Counted from the first letter of the stretch, positions 6,951-13,800 are shown. The stretch is 13,800 bases of DNA from Mariprofundus sp. (GCA_015485035.1 WFUI01000258.1:1-13800), one strand, 5' to 3'. A program made the numbers and translations. Notes: generated by a model from the letters alone, not told the origin.

Positions 6951-8279
6951 ATGCTGTCGCTTAAACAGCGGCTGACGTTCGGGCTTGCGGCCAGCCTGGC
7001 TTTTTTCTTTGTCATGCAGACGCTGATGATCGGCAATGAAGTTGAGGCACTGACAGAATCCAATCTGGTTTCTCGCCTGCAACATGATCAGGAGCAGCTG
7101 TTGTCGGCACTGCAATGGATTCCGCCCGCCGTTGCCACTATCGATCAGCAGCTGGTGCCGAGTATCTATCGACGGGCATTTTCCGGGCACTATTTTCAGA
7201 TCGATCTGGCTGATCAAAGCTTGCGTTCACGCTCCCTGTGGGATGAACAGCTACCAGCTTCCACTCAAATGCTGATGCGGGATGTGCCCGGCCCCAAAGG
7301 GCAATTGTTGTTGGTATTATCGCAGCAGATTGAATTACACGGCCAGCAACTGGAAATCCGGGTGGCTGAGGACATCTCGTCGATCGAAGCCTCAACCGGT
7401 GCTTTCCAGCGTCACCTGCTGCTATTTGCTGCGGCGACCGTGCTGGCACTGATGGTGTTGCAGGGCTGGCTGATCAATCATGGTCTGAAACCGCTACAGC
7501 GTATACGCCGCCAGCTGAAGCAGCTCGATGGTGGTGAACTGGAACAGATCACCGCGCCTGTGCCGGAAGAAATCAGCCCGCTGGTAGATGAAATCAACCA
7601 TCTGGCTCTGCTGATACGCAAACGGCTGCAGCGCTCGCGGCATGCGCTCGGGGACCTGGCCCATAGTCTGAAAACACCTCTGGCTGTGGCACTGCAGACA
7701 GTGCAGGGGCGGCAGTCTGACCCGCAGCAACTGGAGCTGATCGCGCAGTTGCAATTGATAAATCAGCGCATTGACAGTGAGCTGGCCCGGGCCAGAGCAG
7801 CAGGGCCGATGCCGGGCGGGCAATGGAAACAACCTGAAGCAGACCTGCATGAGCTATGTCAGATGCTGAGACGGGCATTTCCACACATCGATATCACACT
7901 ACAACTGGAAGAGGAGCTGAACATTCGGGCGGATCGTGAAGATATGCTGGAGATCATGGGGAACTTGCTGGAGAATGGTTGTAAATGGGCCACATCCAGG
8001 CTGCTCTGTAGTATGCACTGTGAGCACGATATGCTGCTGATCACCGTTGAAGACGATGGTCCGGGACAGCACGAAACGGCTTATGCTGCACTGCTGCAAC
8101 GTGGCGCACGCGCAGATGAAAGCAAGGGTGGGCACGGACTGGGCCTGGCAATCGTGAATGATCTGGTATCGGCCTACAATGGTCAGATCGAGCTCTCCCG
8201 TTCCACTACACTGCACGGTTTTAAGGTGAGTATCAGTATGCCCTGCATGCTTTCAGCTTCAGTTAAGGTTAGCGATTAG
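6951..8279 (+). CDS. Sensor histidine kinase (QseC/PhoQ-like), partner of the upstream regulator
   Basis: A 442-residue inner-membrane kinase. Membrane segment 1 is at about 8-28, a periplasmic sensor region of roughly 125 residues follows, and membrane segment 2 is at about 155-175. A HAMP-like linker comes next (GLKPLQRIRRQLKQL). The phospho-acceptor is H238 in GDLAHSLKTPL. The ATPase domain shows the N box ENGCKWA (N342), the G1 box DDGPG (368-372) and the G2 box GHGLGLA (394-400). ATG 6951 is preferred over an in-frame TTG at 6948 that abuts the regulator stop (TGA 6945-6947). The ribosome binding site is weak, so translational coupling is likely. The sensor domain has no motif from which I can name a signal; the operon context suggests a redox or periplasmic cue. 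Confidence 0.9.
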   Translation: MLSLKQRLTFGLAASLAFFFVMQTLMIGNEVEALTESNLVSRLQHDQEQLLSALQWIPPAVATIDQQLVPSIYRRAFSGHYFQIDLADQSLRSRSLWDEQLPASTQMLMRDVPGPKGQLLLVLSQQIELHGQQLEIRVAEDISSIEASTGAFQRHLLLFAAATVLALMVLQGWLINHGLKPLQRIRRQLKQLDGGELEQITAPVPEEISPLVDEINHLALLIRKRLQRSRHALGDLAHSLKTPLAVALQTVQGRQSDPQQLELIAQLQLINQRIDSELARARAAGPMPGGQWKQPEADLHELCQMLRRAFPHIDITLQLEEELNIRADREDMLEIMGNLLENGCKWATSRLLCSMHCEHDMLLITVEDDGPGQHETAYAALLQRGARADESKGGHGLGLAIVNDLVSAYNGQIELSRSTTLHGFKVSISMPCMLSASVKVSD

Positions 8280-8315
8280 GGTCACGGCAGAACAATTCTG
8301 AAGGAGCTTTAAAAC

Positions 8316-8882
8316 ATGAATAAAACTGTAAAGACTGCTGCGGCATTATGTATGATGCTTGGTTTTTCCGGCGCAGCACAGGCCTCGGATCCTTATATGG
8401 GTATCGGTCTGGGTGCATTTAATCTCGGTACAGGGGTGACAAAGAAGGCAGTGTTTGGCGGCTATCTGCAACTGGGTGATGATTTCTCTGAATATCTTGG
8501 TGCGGAAGTACGAATTGGTGCGAGCGGAAAAACGGGTGAAGAATTGACACTGCAGCCTAAAACCGGAATAGATTATTTTGCGGCCGCGTATCTCAAGCCG
8601 AAATATGATTTTAGCGAGCAGTGGATGGGTTATGCTCTGTTGGGTGTTGCAACCTTGCGTGCCAGCTACAGTCAGGGAGCATTCCCGACCCAGAAAAAAA
8701 CCCGTACCGGTTACGCTTATGGCCTGGGTATGCAGTACCGTCTGGCTGACAGTTATGCCATTGGTGCTGAATATTCACACATGCTGAGCAAACCCAAGAC
8801 CAATGCTACTGCGATCAATACGAATTTCAAAGGTCTTGAATCCAGTATGTTGACCATCAGTGCAAAATATTTTTTCTATTAA
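8316..8882 (+). CDS. Outer-membrane beta-barrel protein (OmpA/OmpW-like small porin fold)
   Basis: A 188-residue protein with a clear signal peptide (1-23, cleavage after AQA before SDPYMG). The mature part alternates short polar turns and amphipathic strands rich in G, Y and aromatic residues: YMGIGLGAFNLG, YFAAAYLKPKYDF, YAYGLGMQYRL. It ends KYFFY, an aromatic C-terminus recognised by the BAM machinery. About eight strands are plausible, fitting the small beta-barrel family PF13505. It has a strong AAGGAG (8301-8306) 9 nt before ATG. It lies 36 bases after the kinase stop with no visible terminator between, so it probably belongs to the cytochrome/two-component operon. No ligand or transported substrate can be inferred. 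Confidence 0.88.
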   Translation: MNKTVKTAAALCMMLGFSGAAQASDPYMGIGLGAFNLGTGVTKKAVFGGYLQLGDDFSEYLGAEVRIGASGKTGEELTLQPKTGIDYFAAAYLKPKYDFSEQWMGYALLGVATLRASYSQGAFPTQKKTRTGYAYGLGMQYRLADSYAIGAEYSHMLSKPKTNATAINTNFKGLESSMLTISAKYFFY

Positions 8883-8934
8883 TTTGTAACATTTCAATAG
8901 TCACGGAAAACTTACCTGCCTGTTGCCGGTATAG

Positions 8935-8986
8935 TTCGGAGTATCTCTATTTTCTCTCCTCCTCCTTGATTTGGAGATGCTCCGGA
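8935..8986 (+). ncRNA. Hairpin with C/U-rich loop; candidate 3'-UTR small RNA element
   Basis: CGGAGTATCTC (8937-8947) pairs with GAGATGCTCCG (8974-8984) along all 11 positions (one T-G wobble), and pairing can extend outward to 8935/8986. The roughly 26-nt apical loop is pyrimidine-rich and contains CTCCTCCTCCTT (8957-8967 region), which resembles the anti-Shine-Dalgarno end of 16S rRNA. It is followed within 5 nt by a strong terminator hairpin with a U-run. This layout is seen in some regulatory small RNAs with C-rich loops. A TATAGT at 8930-8935 could be a -10 box, but no convincing -35 is seen, so release from the operon mRNA by processing is equally possible. Confidence 0.35.
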
Positions 8987-9022
8987 AAAGAGGGTGGAAG
9001 CTTATGCTTTCACCCTCTTTTT
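8986..9022. terminator. Bidirectional Rho-independent terminator
   Basis: GAGGGTGGAAGC (8990-9001) and GCTTTCACCCTC (9006-9017) form a 12-bp stem (one G-T wobble) with loop TTAT. It is flanked by AAAA on the left and TTTTT on the right, so it can act on both strands. It separates the plus-strand beta-barrel gene from the convergent minus-strand peptidase gene that ends at 9038. Confidence 0.92.
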
Positions 9023-9037
9023 ATGCATGATATTAAA

Positions 9038-10165
9038 TTACGAAATTTCCAGTTGTCGTTTATGGCGGGTGAGGTTGTCGCAGCCGCCGTCGCGAACCAC
9101 CACCATATCCTCGATACGCACACCACCCAGCCCCGGATAATAGAGACCGGGTTCAACCGTGACGATCTGACCTGTTTGTAAAATATCGCTGCGAGTCGAA
9201 ATGCGCGGGGCCTCATGGATTTCCAGGCCGACGCCATGGCCGGTACCGTGGAAAAAACCGGTCTGTTTGCCACGCACCATTTTTGTCGGAAAACCCTGCT
9301 GGTCGAAATGGGCCGTGATGGCTTTGTGGATTTGCATGCCATCCACACCGTTCGCGACCATCGACAGGCCGATATCCTGACCTTCACGTACGGTTTGATA
9401 GAGCTTTTTGATTTCGGGGCTGGCACGGCCTTTGACATATGTGCGCGTCATATCTCCCCAGTAGCCGGTTGAAAGTACGCGCGGGAAAATATCGATAATA
9501 ATCGTTTGATGGGCACGGATATAGCCATGGCCGATATTGTGCGGGTCGGCACCTTCCTTGCCACAGGCGACAATGGTGTGAGCCGGCATGGCACCGTTAC
9601 TGATCAGAAAGGTTTCAATGGCACGCCGTACATTGGCGGATTTTACTTTTTTGCCGGATTCAGCATCGCGCAGGATACCGTCATCGCCGATACTGCATGC
9701 TGCCAGATAGTGCTCGGCCTGTTGCATGGCTTTTCTGGTCAGTTGTTCGGCCTGTGACAGGCAGCGAATTTCATATTCATTCTTGATTGCTCTTGCTGGA
9801 AAAAAAGCACCTTCTGCCGGTCTGACTTCAAAACCCCAGCTTCGCAGTTGTTCAGCAAAGCCGAGAGGGAAATGGGAGGGTACGAGAATTCGGTTAATTT
9901 TACGGTCTTCCAGAAATGCTGCAGCGACAGCAGCCAGTCCGGATCTTGATTTATGTTCCGCCGCCTGTCGCCATGGGGAATCAAGATGCACGTCATCAAA
10001 CCCGGAATGCTTGCGGGCACGATCCACTTCGAGTGGCGATAATAAGCCATGCCAGTTGTCGTTCAGTTGTATGGCAATGAACGCATCAGGTACAAACATC
10101 TTGCTGATATAAAGCATATCCGCATCGTGTTCTGATGCGGCAATCATTAAACGAGCTTGTTTCAC
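9038..10165 (-). CDS. M24-family Xaa-Pro-type aminopeptidase
   Basis: A 375-residue cytosolic metallopeptidase with a creatinase-like N-terminal domain (about 1-135) and a C-terminal pita-bread M24 domain. The five metal ligands are all present: D225 (IIDIFP), D238 (YWGDMTRT), H310 (GTGHGVGLEIHE), E338 (VTVEPG) and E352 (GVRIEDM). Such enzymes remove an N-terminal residue ahead of proline; related members have other peptide specificities, so Xaa-Pro specificity is probable rather than shown. It starts with GTG (10165-10163), overlapping the stop of the upstream minus-strand gene as GTGA. AAAGGA lies about 9 nt before the GTG inside that gene, so the two are translationally coupled. It is shorter than E. 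coli PepP (about 440) because the N-terminal domain is reduced. Confidence 0.92.
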   Translation of the reverse strand: MKQARLMIAASEHDADMLYISKMFVPDAFIAIQLNDNWHGLLSPLEVDRARKHSGFDDVHLDSPWRQAAEHKSRSGLAAVAAAFLEDRKINRILVPSHFPLGFAEQLRSWGFEVRPAEGAFFPARAIKNEYEIRCLSQAEQLTRKAMQQAEHYLAACSIGDDGILRDAESGKKVKSANVRRAIETFLISNGAMPAHTIVACGKEGADPHNIGHGYIRAHQTIIIDIFPRVLSTGYWGDMTRTYVKGRASPEIKKLYQTVREGQDIGLSMVANGVDGMQIHKAITAHFDQQGFPTKMVRGKQTGFFHGTGHGVGLEIHEAPRISTRSDILQTGQIVTVEPGLYYPGLGGVRIEDMVVVRDGGCDNLTRHKRQLEIS

Positions 10166-11535
10166 TTATCATAATCCTTTAATAATTCATTTCTTGCGCT
10201 TATTTCTTCATTCTCTTTCTCAAGCATTTCACGCACGCTGATGGTGGAGAGGATCTTGCCCTGTTCGCGTTCCATGCGGTAATACAGGCCAAGCAACTGA
10301 CGCCCCAATGGCGTTTCCTGCCAGTGCGGTGGTACTTTCATCGGCTCGTTATTCAGACGACGGTGAATTTCGTTCAGTGTCATACTGTTGGCATCAAAAG
10401 CCGGCAGCCATGCAGCTTGTCCATCCTGATCCTGGGTCAGGCGCAGCAGTTCAAGCGTGCATAAGCGGTCCAGCCACTCCTGCATGATATTATCGGGAAT
10501 GTCGGTTTCCTCGATCAAATCGTGCATGGTCAGTGTTTTTCCTTCATTCACACATTGTGCGGCACGCAGCAGAATAAGGTGGGCATAAAATTGCTGCACA
10601 CCGGGTTTGAGAAATGAACTGTGTTTGCGGTGCGATTGTTCGGGGTGCTGCAGGCAGAAGGCGATCTCCGATCCGATCAGCACAATCACCCAAATCAGAT
10701 AGAGCCAGATCAGGAAAATCGGCAGGGTGGAAAGAGCACCATATAATTTTTCATAATTGGCTACCTCGGTGACATAAAAGGCAAAACCGAATTTGGCCCA
10801 TTCAAATAATGCACCCGCAACCAGACCGCCAATGGCCGCATAACGAAACGGTACTGATGTGTTGGGCAGTACTGTGTACAAGGTCGCCATGGCCAGCGAT
10901 GACATCAGCCAGGGCACCAGAAAGGGAGTCTGGCCGATATATGTAGCGCCTTCAGCGACCTGTCTGATGATCGGTAGTGCTGTAAAGTATGAGGTAATGG
11001 TGATGGAGGCGCCAATCAGAATCGGAGCCAGCGTCAGCGTCGCCCAGAATGTGATGAATTTGGACAACCAGGCTCGGGTTCGTGTGATACGCCATATATC
11101 GTTGAAAGCCTCTTCAATGGTATTTAGCAGGGCGGTGGCAGTAAACAGCAGGCCGATCACACCGAATACGGACAGTGCCGTTGTCTTATCGGCAACAGAA
11201 CCCAGATAGTCCTGTACGACCTGCTGACTGGTGGGTAACAGGTATTGCAGCAGGGTGTCACGGGCACTGCCTGCAAAAGCATCGAAAGCCTGAAAACTGG
11301 TGAATACCGAAAAACCGAGCGCCACCATCGGTACAATGGCCAGCAGGGATGCATAGGCCAGTGCCGAGGCACGCTGTATACATTTATCCGCAATAAACCG
11401 TTCAATGACCCGATATGAAAAACGCAGCAGGTGCGTACCATGGCGATATAGCGCCGGCAGGCTGGCGATATCCGCCACATCCATTTCCAGCATATGACTC
11501 AGCTGCTGTTTTATCGAAGGTTTTTTGCTCATCAT
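10162..11535 (-). CDS. YihY/UPF0761 (BrkB-type) membrane protein with C-terminal extension
   Basis: A 457-residue inner-membrane protein. Residues 30-300 form the six-helix YihY/BrkB core, with RASALAYASLLAIVPM (55-70) and the family signature YGALSTLPIFLIWLYLIW (265-282). The E. coli YihY is about 290 residues; this one has a soluble C-terminal extension of about 155 residues. Part of it (about 313-395) looks like a winged-helix fold: AHLILLRAAQCV, then TMHDLIEETDIP and MQEWLDRLCTLELL. The tail ends in a charged, coiled-coil-like helix. Such extended versions are known in proteobacteria; the function remains unsettled. Older annotations call the family RNase BN, which is wrong. Two adjacent ATGs (11535 and 11532) exist; AGGA at 11540-11537 is one base from the first and four from the second, so the second may be the real start. 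Confidence 0.9.
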   Translation of the reverse strand: MMSKKPSIKQQLSHMLEMDVADIASLPALYRHGTHLLRFSYRVIERFIADKCIQRASALAYASLLAIVPMVALGFSVFTSFQAFDAFAGSARDTLLQYLLPTSQQVVQDYLGSVADKTTALSVFGVIGLLFTATALLNTIEEAFNDIWRITRTRAWLSKFITFWATLTLAPILIGASITITSYFTALPIIRQVAEGATYIGQTPFLVPWLMSSLAMATLYTVLPNTSVPFRYAAIGGLVAGALFEWAKFGFAFYVTEVANYEKLYGALSTLPIFLIWLYLIWVIVLIGSEIAFCLQHPEQSHRKHSSFLKPGVQQFYAHLILLRAAQCVNEGKTLTMHDLIEETDIPDNIMQEWLDRLCTLELLRLTQDQDGQAAWLPAFDANSMTLNEIHRRLNNEPMKVPPHWQETPLGRQLLGLYYRMEREQGKILSTISVREMLEKENEEISARNELLKDYDK

Positions 11536-11575
11536 GTCCTATCTTAGGGCGCAAAGGCTCGAAGGCAAAGGTAAA

Positions 11576-11602
11576 TTGAGCGGTGACCCCAAATGTGCTC
11601 AA
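11576..11602. repeat. Short inverted repeat upstream of the YihY gene
   Basis: TTGAGC (11576-11581) and GCTCAA (11597-11602) are exact inverse complements with a 15-base spacer, 41-67 bases before the YihY start. The 180-base region 11536-11715 otherwise holds a GCAAAGG direct repeat (11551 and 11565) and no gene. An operator role is possible but unsupported by any known motif. Confidence 0.3.
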
Positions 11603-11715
11603 ACGTAGACTGTTGTAGTACGCTGGCTGTTAAGGTTTGTGTTGCAGAAGCGTAATGCGAATATATGCGTGACATGAAGTCAGGGTTGTTTTTATTCAAG
11701 GCGCAGGGCTAACGC

Positions 11716-11754
11716 GAAAGAGGGAGGGTGACTTGATGTCACCCTCCCTCTTTC
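11716..11754 (-). terminator. Hairpin terminator after tRNA-Leu
   Basis: A perfect 17-bp stem runs from GAAAGAGGGAGGGTGAC (11716-11732) to its inverse complement (11738-11754), with a 5-base loop. It begins 4 bases beyond the encoded CCA of the tRNA on the minus strand. There is only a short CTTTC run at its minus-strand end and no long U-tract, but the stem strength and position fit transcript termination and 3' protection. The GAGGGTG core also occurs in the terminator at 8990-9017. Confidence 0.8.
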
Positions 11755-11758
11755 TTGT

Positions 11759-11845
11759 TGGTACCGGAGGCCGGACTCGAACCGGCACGGCCGTGAAGCC
11801 ACTGGATTTTGAATCCAGCGTGTCTACCAATTCCACCACTCCGGC
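11759..11845 (-). tRNA. tRNA-Leu (anticodon CAA)
   Basis: On the minus strand an 87-nt tRNA is readable. The acceptor stem is GCCGGAG (11845-11839) against CTCCGGT (11769-11763, with a terminal G-T pair), discriminator A, and CCA is encoded (11761-11759). The anticodon arm is CTGGA-TTCAAAA-TCCAG, giving anticodon CAA, which reads UUG. The T arm contains GGTTCGAGTCC. The D loop carries GGTAGAC, and a long variable arm (TGGCTTCACGGCCGTG region) marks it as a class II leucine tRNA. No integrase or att duplication is seen beside it. Confidence 0.97.
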
Positions 11846-12112
11846 ATGCAAGGTATTCACCATGATTTCACTATTCGTCTTTCATTCAATTGATTGACCG
11901 GCAATCACGCACAACTTCGGCTTATTGATGAAGGCAATTGAAAGACGGCGCGAAGCATTGTCATCTGCCTTTCCGCTGTCAAGTTGTTGCTATGTTGTTT
12001 TCCCGTTATTTCGCGGCGGCCGGGTGATCCATCCAGAACCTGAACAGGATCGGTTTGGCAATGCGAATGATTTGATTGGGCGAAATGTTCGGCTTTCCGG
12101 TAGTATTCGGCC
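11846..12112. other. Intergenic region between tRNA-Leu and ATP-grasp gene
   Basis: This 267-base gap must hold the divergent promoters for the tRNA (minus) and the ATP-grasp gene (plus), but I see no convincing -35/-10 pair. It contains nested inverted repeats: CGTCTTTC (11876-11883) against GAAAGACG (11940-11947), enclosing TGATTG (11891-11896) against CAATCA (11902-11907). A short plus-strand reading frame (ATG 11928 to TGA 12116) ends in an ATGA overlap with the next gene, but its 62-residue product has no protein-family look and no clear ribosome binding site, so I do not call it a gene. Confidence 0.5.
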
Positions 12113-13195
12113 ATGACAACTTCACTGGCCAGCGAAATCCCCGTATCGGTTTCCCGTTACGAATTTGATACCATGTTAAGCTTTTCACGCACGGTGTTTC
12201 GACTCAAGGATAATGCCGCTTATCTTTCGCGGCTTTCCGAGCGTTTACCGCATACGGCGCAAATTCAGTCTGAGTGGCCAAGCGTACTGATGGGTTTTGA
12301 TTTTCATCTGACTCCGGACGGTCCTAAATTGATAGAAATCAATAACAATGCCGGTGGTCTGTATATCGGGGAGGGGCGCTGGATGCCGCAACCTGATATT
12401 CCTGAGTTATATGGACACCTTGAGCCGCGATTGGTTGAAATGTTTCGCGCCGAGTGGGCGACGATTGCCATTATGGATGAAAATGTTACCGGACAGTTCA
12501 TGTATCCGGAGATGCTGGCGTATGCCGATTTGTTAAGAAAAGACGGGCGGCAGGTGTTTGTCATCAGTCCCGAGCAGTTGCAGTTAAGGGATGATGGGCT
12601 GGTTTACGATGGTGTTCGGGTTGATGTTATCTATAACAGGCATACGGATTTCTATCTTGAGGGTGACGATGTAGCTCATATTCGACGTGCCTATGAACGG
12701 GGGCTGGTGGCGATTAACCCGCATCCCCGCAGCTATGCCCTGATCGGGGATAAATCACGTATGGTTGACTGGTGGCGGGAAGGCTTGCTCGAACAATGTG
12801 TGGATCAGGACGTAGCGGAACAGATTCGTTCGGTAACGCCTGAAACCCATCAGTTGTCTGAGCTGGATGCGGACAAGGCATGGTCAGATCGTAAACATTG
12901 GGTCTTCAAACCTGCTGCCAGACATGGCGGCAAGGGTGTTTTATTGGGCAAGGCCATGAGTCGCAAGCGCTATAATGCACTGGATATTGCCGATACGATT
13001 GTGCAACGGATGATTCCGGCTTCCGAGGTGGATGTTGAGGGGACCAACGGAGAAAAAAACCGGATGAAACTGGATATTCGCCTGTACATGCATGGCGAGA
13101 AGCTGATTGCTCTGGCCGGACGGGTGTGGCTCGGGCAGGTGACAAATTTCCGCCAGGCGGGCAGTGGCTGGGTGCCGATTGGAATTACAGCATAA
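12113..13195 (+). CDS. ATP-grasp family protein of unknown substrate
   Basis: A 360-residue protein with ATP-grasp character. MGFDFHLTPDGPKLIEINNNAGG (60-82) is the preATP-grasp/substrate domain signature, also seen in uncharacterised proteins with EINTNAGG. VIYNRHTDFYLE (172-183) and NPHPRSYALIGDKSRM (202-217) follow. The ATP-binding part has HWVFKPAARHGGKGVLLGK (262-280; K266 and the HGGKG loop). The catalytic/metal end is RMKLDIRLYMHG (317-328, D321/R323) and TNFRQAGSGW (344-353, N345). Such enzymes join a carboxylate to an amine or thiol using ATP; the substrate is unknown. An in-frame TAG at 12101-12103 fixes ATG 12113 as the only reasonable start, though its ribosome binding site is poor. 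It lies 24 bases before a TIGR04283-type glycosyltransferase and is probably co-transcribed with it. Confidence 0.8.
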   Translation: MTTSLASEIPVSVSRYEFDTMLSFSRTVFRLKDNAAYLSRLSERLPHTAQIQSEWPSVLMGFDFHLTPDGPKLIEINNNAGGLYIGEGRWMPQPDIPELYGHLEPRLVEMFRAEWATIAIMDENVTGQFMYPEMLAYADLLRKDGRQVFVISPEQLQLRDDGLVYDGVRVDVIYNRHTDFYLEGDDVAHIRRAYERGLVAINPHPRSYALIGDKSRMVDWWREGLLEQCVDQDVAEQIRSVTPETHQLSELDADKAWSDRKHWVFKPAARHGGKGVLLGKAMSRKRYNALDIADTIVQRMIPASEVDVEGTNGEKNRMKLDIRLYMHGEKLIALAGRVWLGQVTNFRQAGSGWVPIGITA

Positions 13196-13219
13196 ACCTG
13201 TATTCTGATATGACCTGTT

Positions 13220-13800
13220 ATGAAGCGTAAACTGTCCATTGCTATCATTATACCTGTTTTCAATGAGGCATCTGTGTTGCCGGAACTGATCGAACAATTG
13301 CAGACTGTTGGTGCGGATGAGTTGATATTTGTGGATGGTGGTTCCTGTGACGAGAGCCGCCGCCTGCTTGAACATTCCGGGGTCCGCTGGCTGCAATCCG
13401 AGCCCGGAAGGGCAACCCAGATGAATGCCGGCGCAGATGAATGTGTTGGTGATATTCTCCTTTTTATTCATGCTGATACGCTTATTAGTTATAGTGATAT
13501 ATCAGCTCTGCGTGAAACGATGAAAGATGCTTCTTATGTCGGTGGGCGGTTTGATGTGCGTTTGTCCGGAAATAACATCGCATTTCGTATGATCGAGTGG
13601 TTGATCAATATGCGCTCCCGTCTGACCGGCATCAGTACAGGAGATCAGTGCCAGTTTGTTCGGCGCTCAGTTTTTGAACAGATGAGCGGTTTCCCGGAAC
13701 AGCCACTCATGGAGGATATTGAATTCTCCAGACGGTTGAAAAGGCAGGGGCGTATTGCCTGTTTGAAAGAAACGGTGATTACAAGCAGTCGCCGTTGGGA
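13220..13800 (+). CDS. TIGR04283-type GT2 glycosyltransferase (5' part, cut by window edge)
   Basis: The first 193 codons of a family-2 glycosyltransferase run off the right edge. Motifs match the TIGR04283 group: IIIPVFNEASVLPELI (9-24), ELIFVDGGSCDES (34-46), GRATQMNAGA (63-72), LFIHADT (81-87, the metal-binding D86), GGRFDV (108-113) and STGDQCQFVRRSVF (139-152), then PLMEDIEFSRRLKRQGR (162-178). Databases label this group arsenosugar-biosynthesis glycosyltransferase from genomic association; direct enzymology is scarce, so arsenosugar synthesis is only a suggestion here, and no radical-SAM ArsS or ArsM gene is visible in the window. ATG 13220 has a weak ribosome binding site and follows the ATP-grasp stop by 24 bases. 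About 30-40 residues should be missing beyond the edge. Confidence 0.88.
   Translation, partial: MKRKLSIAIIIPVFNEASVLPELIEQLQTVGADELIFVDGGSCDESRRLLEHSGVRWLQSEPGRATQMNAGADECVGDILLFIHADTLISYSDISALRETMKDASYVGGRFDVRLSGNNIAFRMIEWLINMRSRLTGISTGDQCQFVRRSVFEQMSGFPEQPLMEDIEFSRRLKRQGRIACLKETVITSSRRW

Noticed and set aside
6744..7217. Minus-strand open frame of 157 codons over the regulator and kinase
   Set aside because: It lies antisense to genes with clear catalytic motifs, and its product has no recognisable domain or ribosome binding site.
8950..8970. Strong purine-rich ribosome-binding-like run on the minus strand (complement of CTCCTCCTCCTT)
   Set aside because: No start codon follows at a usable distance on the minus strand (TAG comes shortly after), so it does not mark a gene.
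10162..11535. Ribonuclease BN annotation for the YihY protein
   Set aside because: The RNase BN activity belongs to the unrelated ElaC/RNase Z protein; the membrane core here has no nuclease motif.
11759..11845. tRNA-Leu as an integration site for a mobile element
   Set aside because: No integrase, direct repeat of the tRNA 3' end or shift in composition is seen on either side.
11925..12116. Plus-strand frame of about 62 codons ending in an ATGA overlap with the ATP-grasp start
   Set aside because: The overlap is suggestive, but there is no ribosome binding site, signal peptide or family pattern, and the frame crosses the inverted repeats.
12941..13471. Minus-strand open frame of 176 codons over the ATP-grasp and glycosyltransferase junction
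   Set aside because: Both plus-strand genes have strong family motifs through this span; the minus product is low-complexity in H, Q, N and shows no domain.

Overview
The window comes from a Gram-negative proteobacterium. The support is an OprM-independent set of envelope traits: an outer-membrane beta-barrel protein with a signal peptide and aromatic C-terminus, periplasmic c-type cytochromes, ArnT/ArnC-like lipid glycosylation enzymes and a YihY/BrkB membrane protein. Base composition is near 50% GC by eye and even along the window. No phage, insertion sequence, CRISPR array or rRNA was seen. The gene content would fit a gammaproteobacterium or a zetaproteobacterium (Mariprofundus-like), but the sequence alone does not settle the genus.

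Layout. (1) Positions 3-4151, plus strand: the tail of an unidentified gene, a DUF167/YggU protein, an ArnT-like membrane glycosyltransferase, an ArnC/GtrB-like polyprenyl-phosphate glycosyltransferase and a UPF0104 (LPG-synthase TM-like) membrane protein. The first four are joined by 4-base or 1-base stop/start overlaps, so they are probably translationally coupled. A 61-nt imperfect hairpin sits before the UPF0104 gene. The likely job is loading a sugar on undecaprenyl phosphate and transferring it to an envelope acceptor. (2) Positions 4298-8882, plus strand: cytochrome b561, an SHP-type (DUF1924) monoheme cytochrome c, a DHC-type diheme cytochrome c, a secreted PepSY protein, an OmpR-family response regulator, its histidine kinase and a beta-barrel protein. 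This looks like one operon: a membrane-to-periplasm electron chain with its own two-component system. It ends in a strong bidirectional terminator, preceded by a second hairpin with a C/U-rich loop that could be part of a 3'-UTR small RNA. (3) Positions 9038-11535, minus strand: an M24 Xaa-Pro-type aminopeptidase and a YihY family protein, overlapping by a GTGA junction. (4) Positions 11716-11845, minus strand: tRNA-Leu(CAA) with encoded CCA and a long hairpin terminator. (5) Positions 12113-13800, plus strand: an ATP-grasp protein of unknown substrate, then the first 193 codons of a TIGR04283-type glycosyltransferase cut by the window edge.

The best candidates for a second look are the cytochrome/two-component/beta-barrel operon, the C/U-loop hairpin plus terminator after it, and the ATP-grasp plus TIGR04283 pair. 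None can be called novel from this sequence alone.
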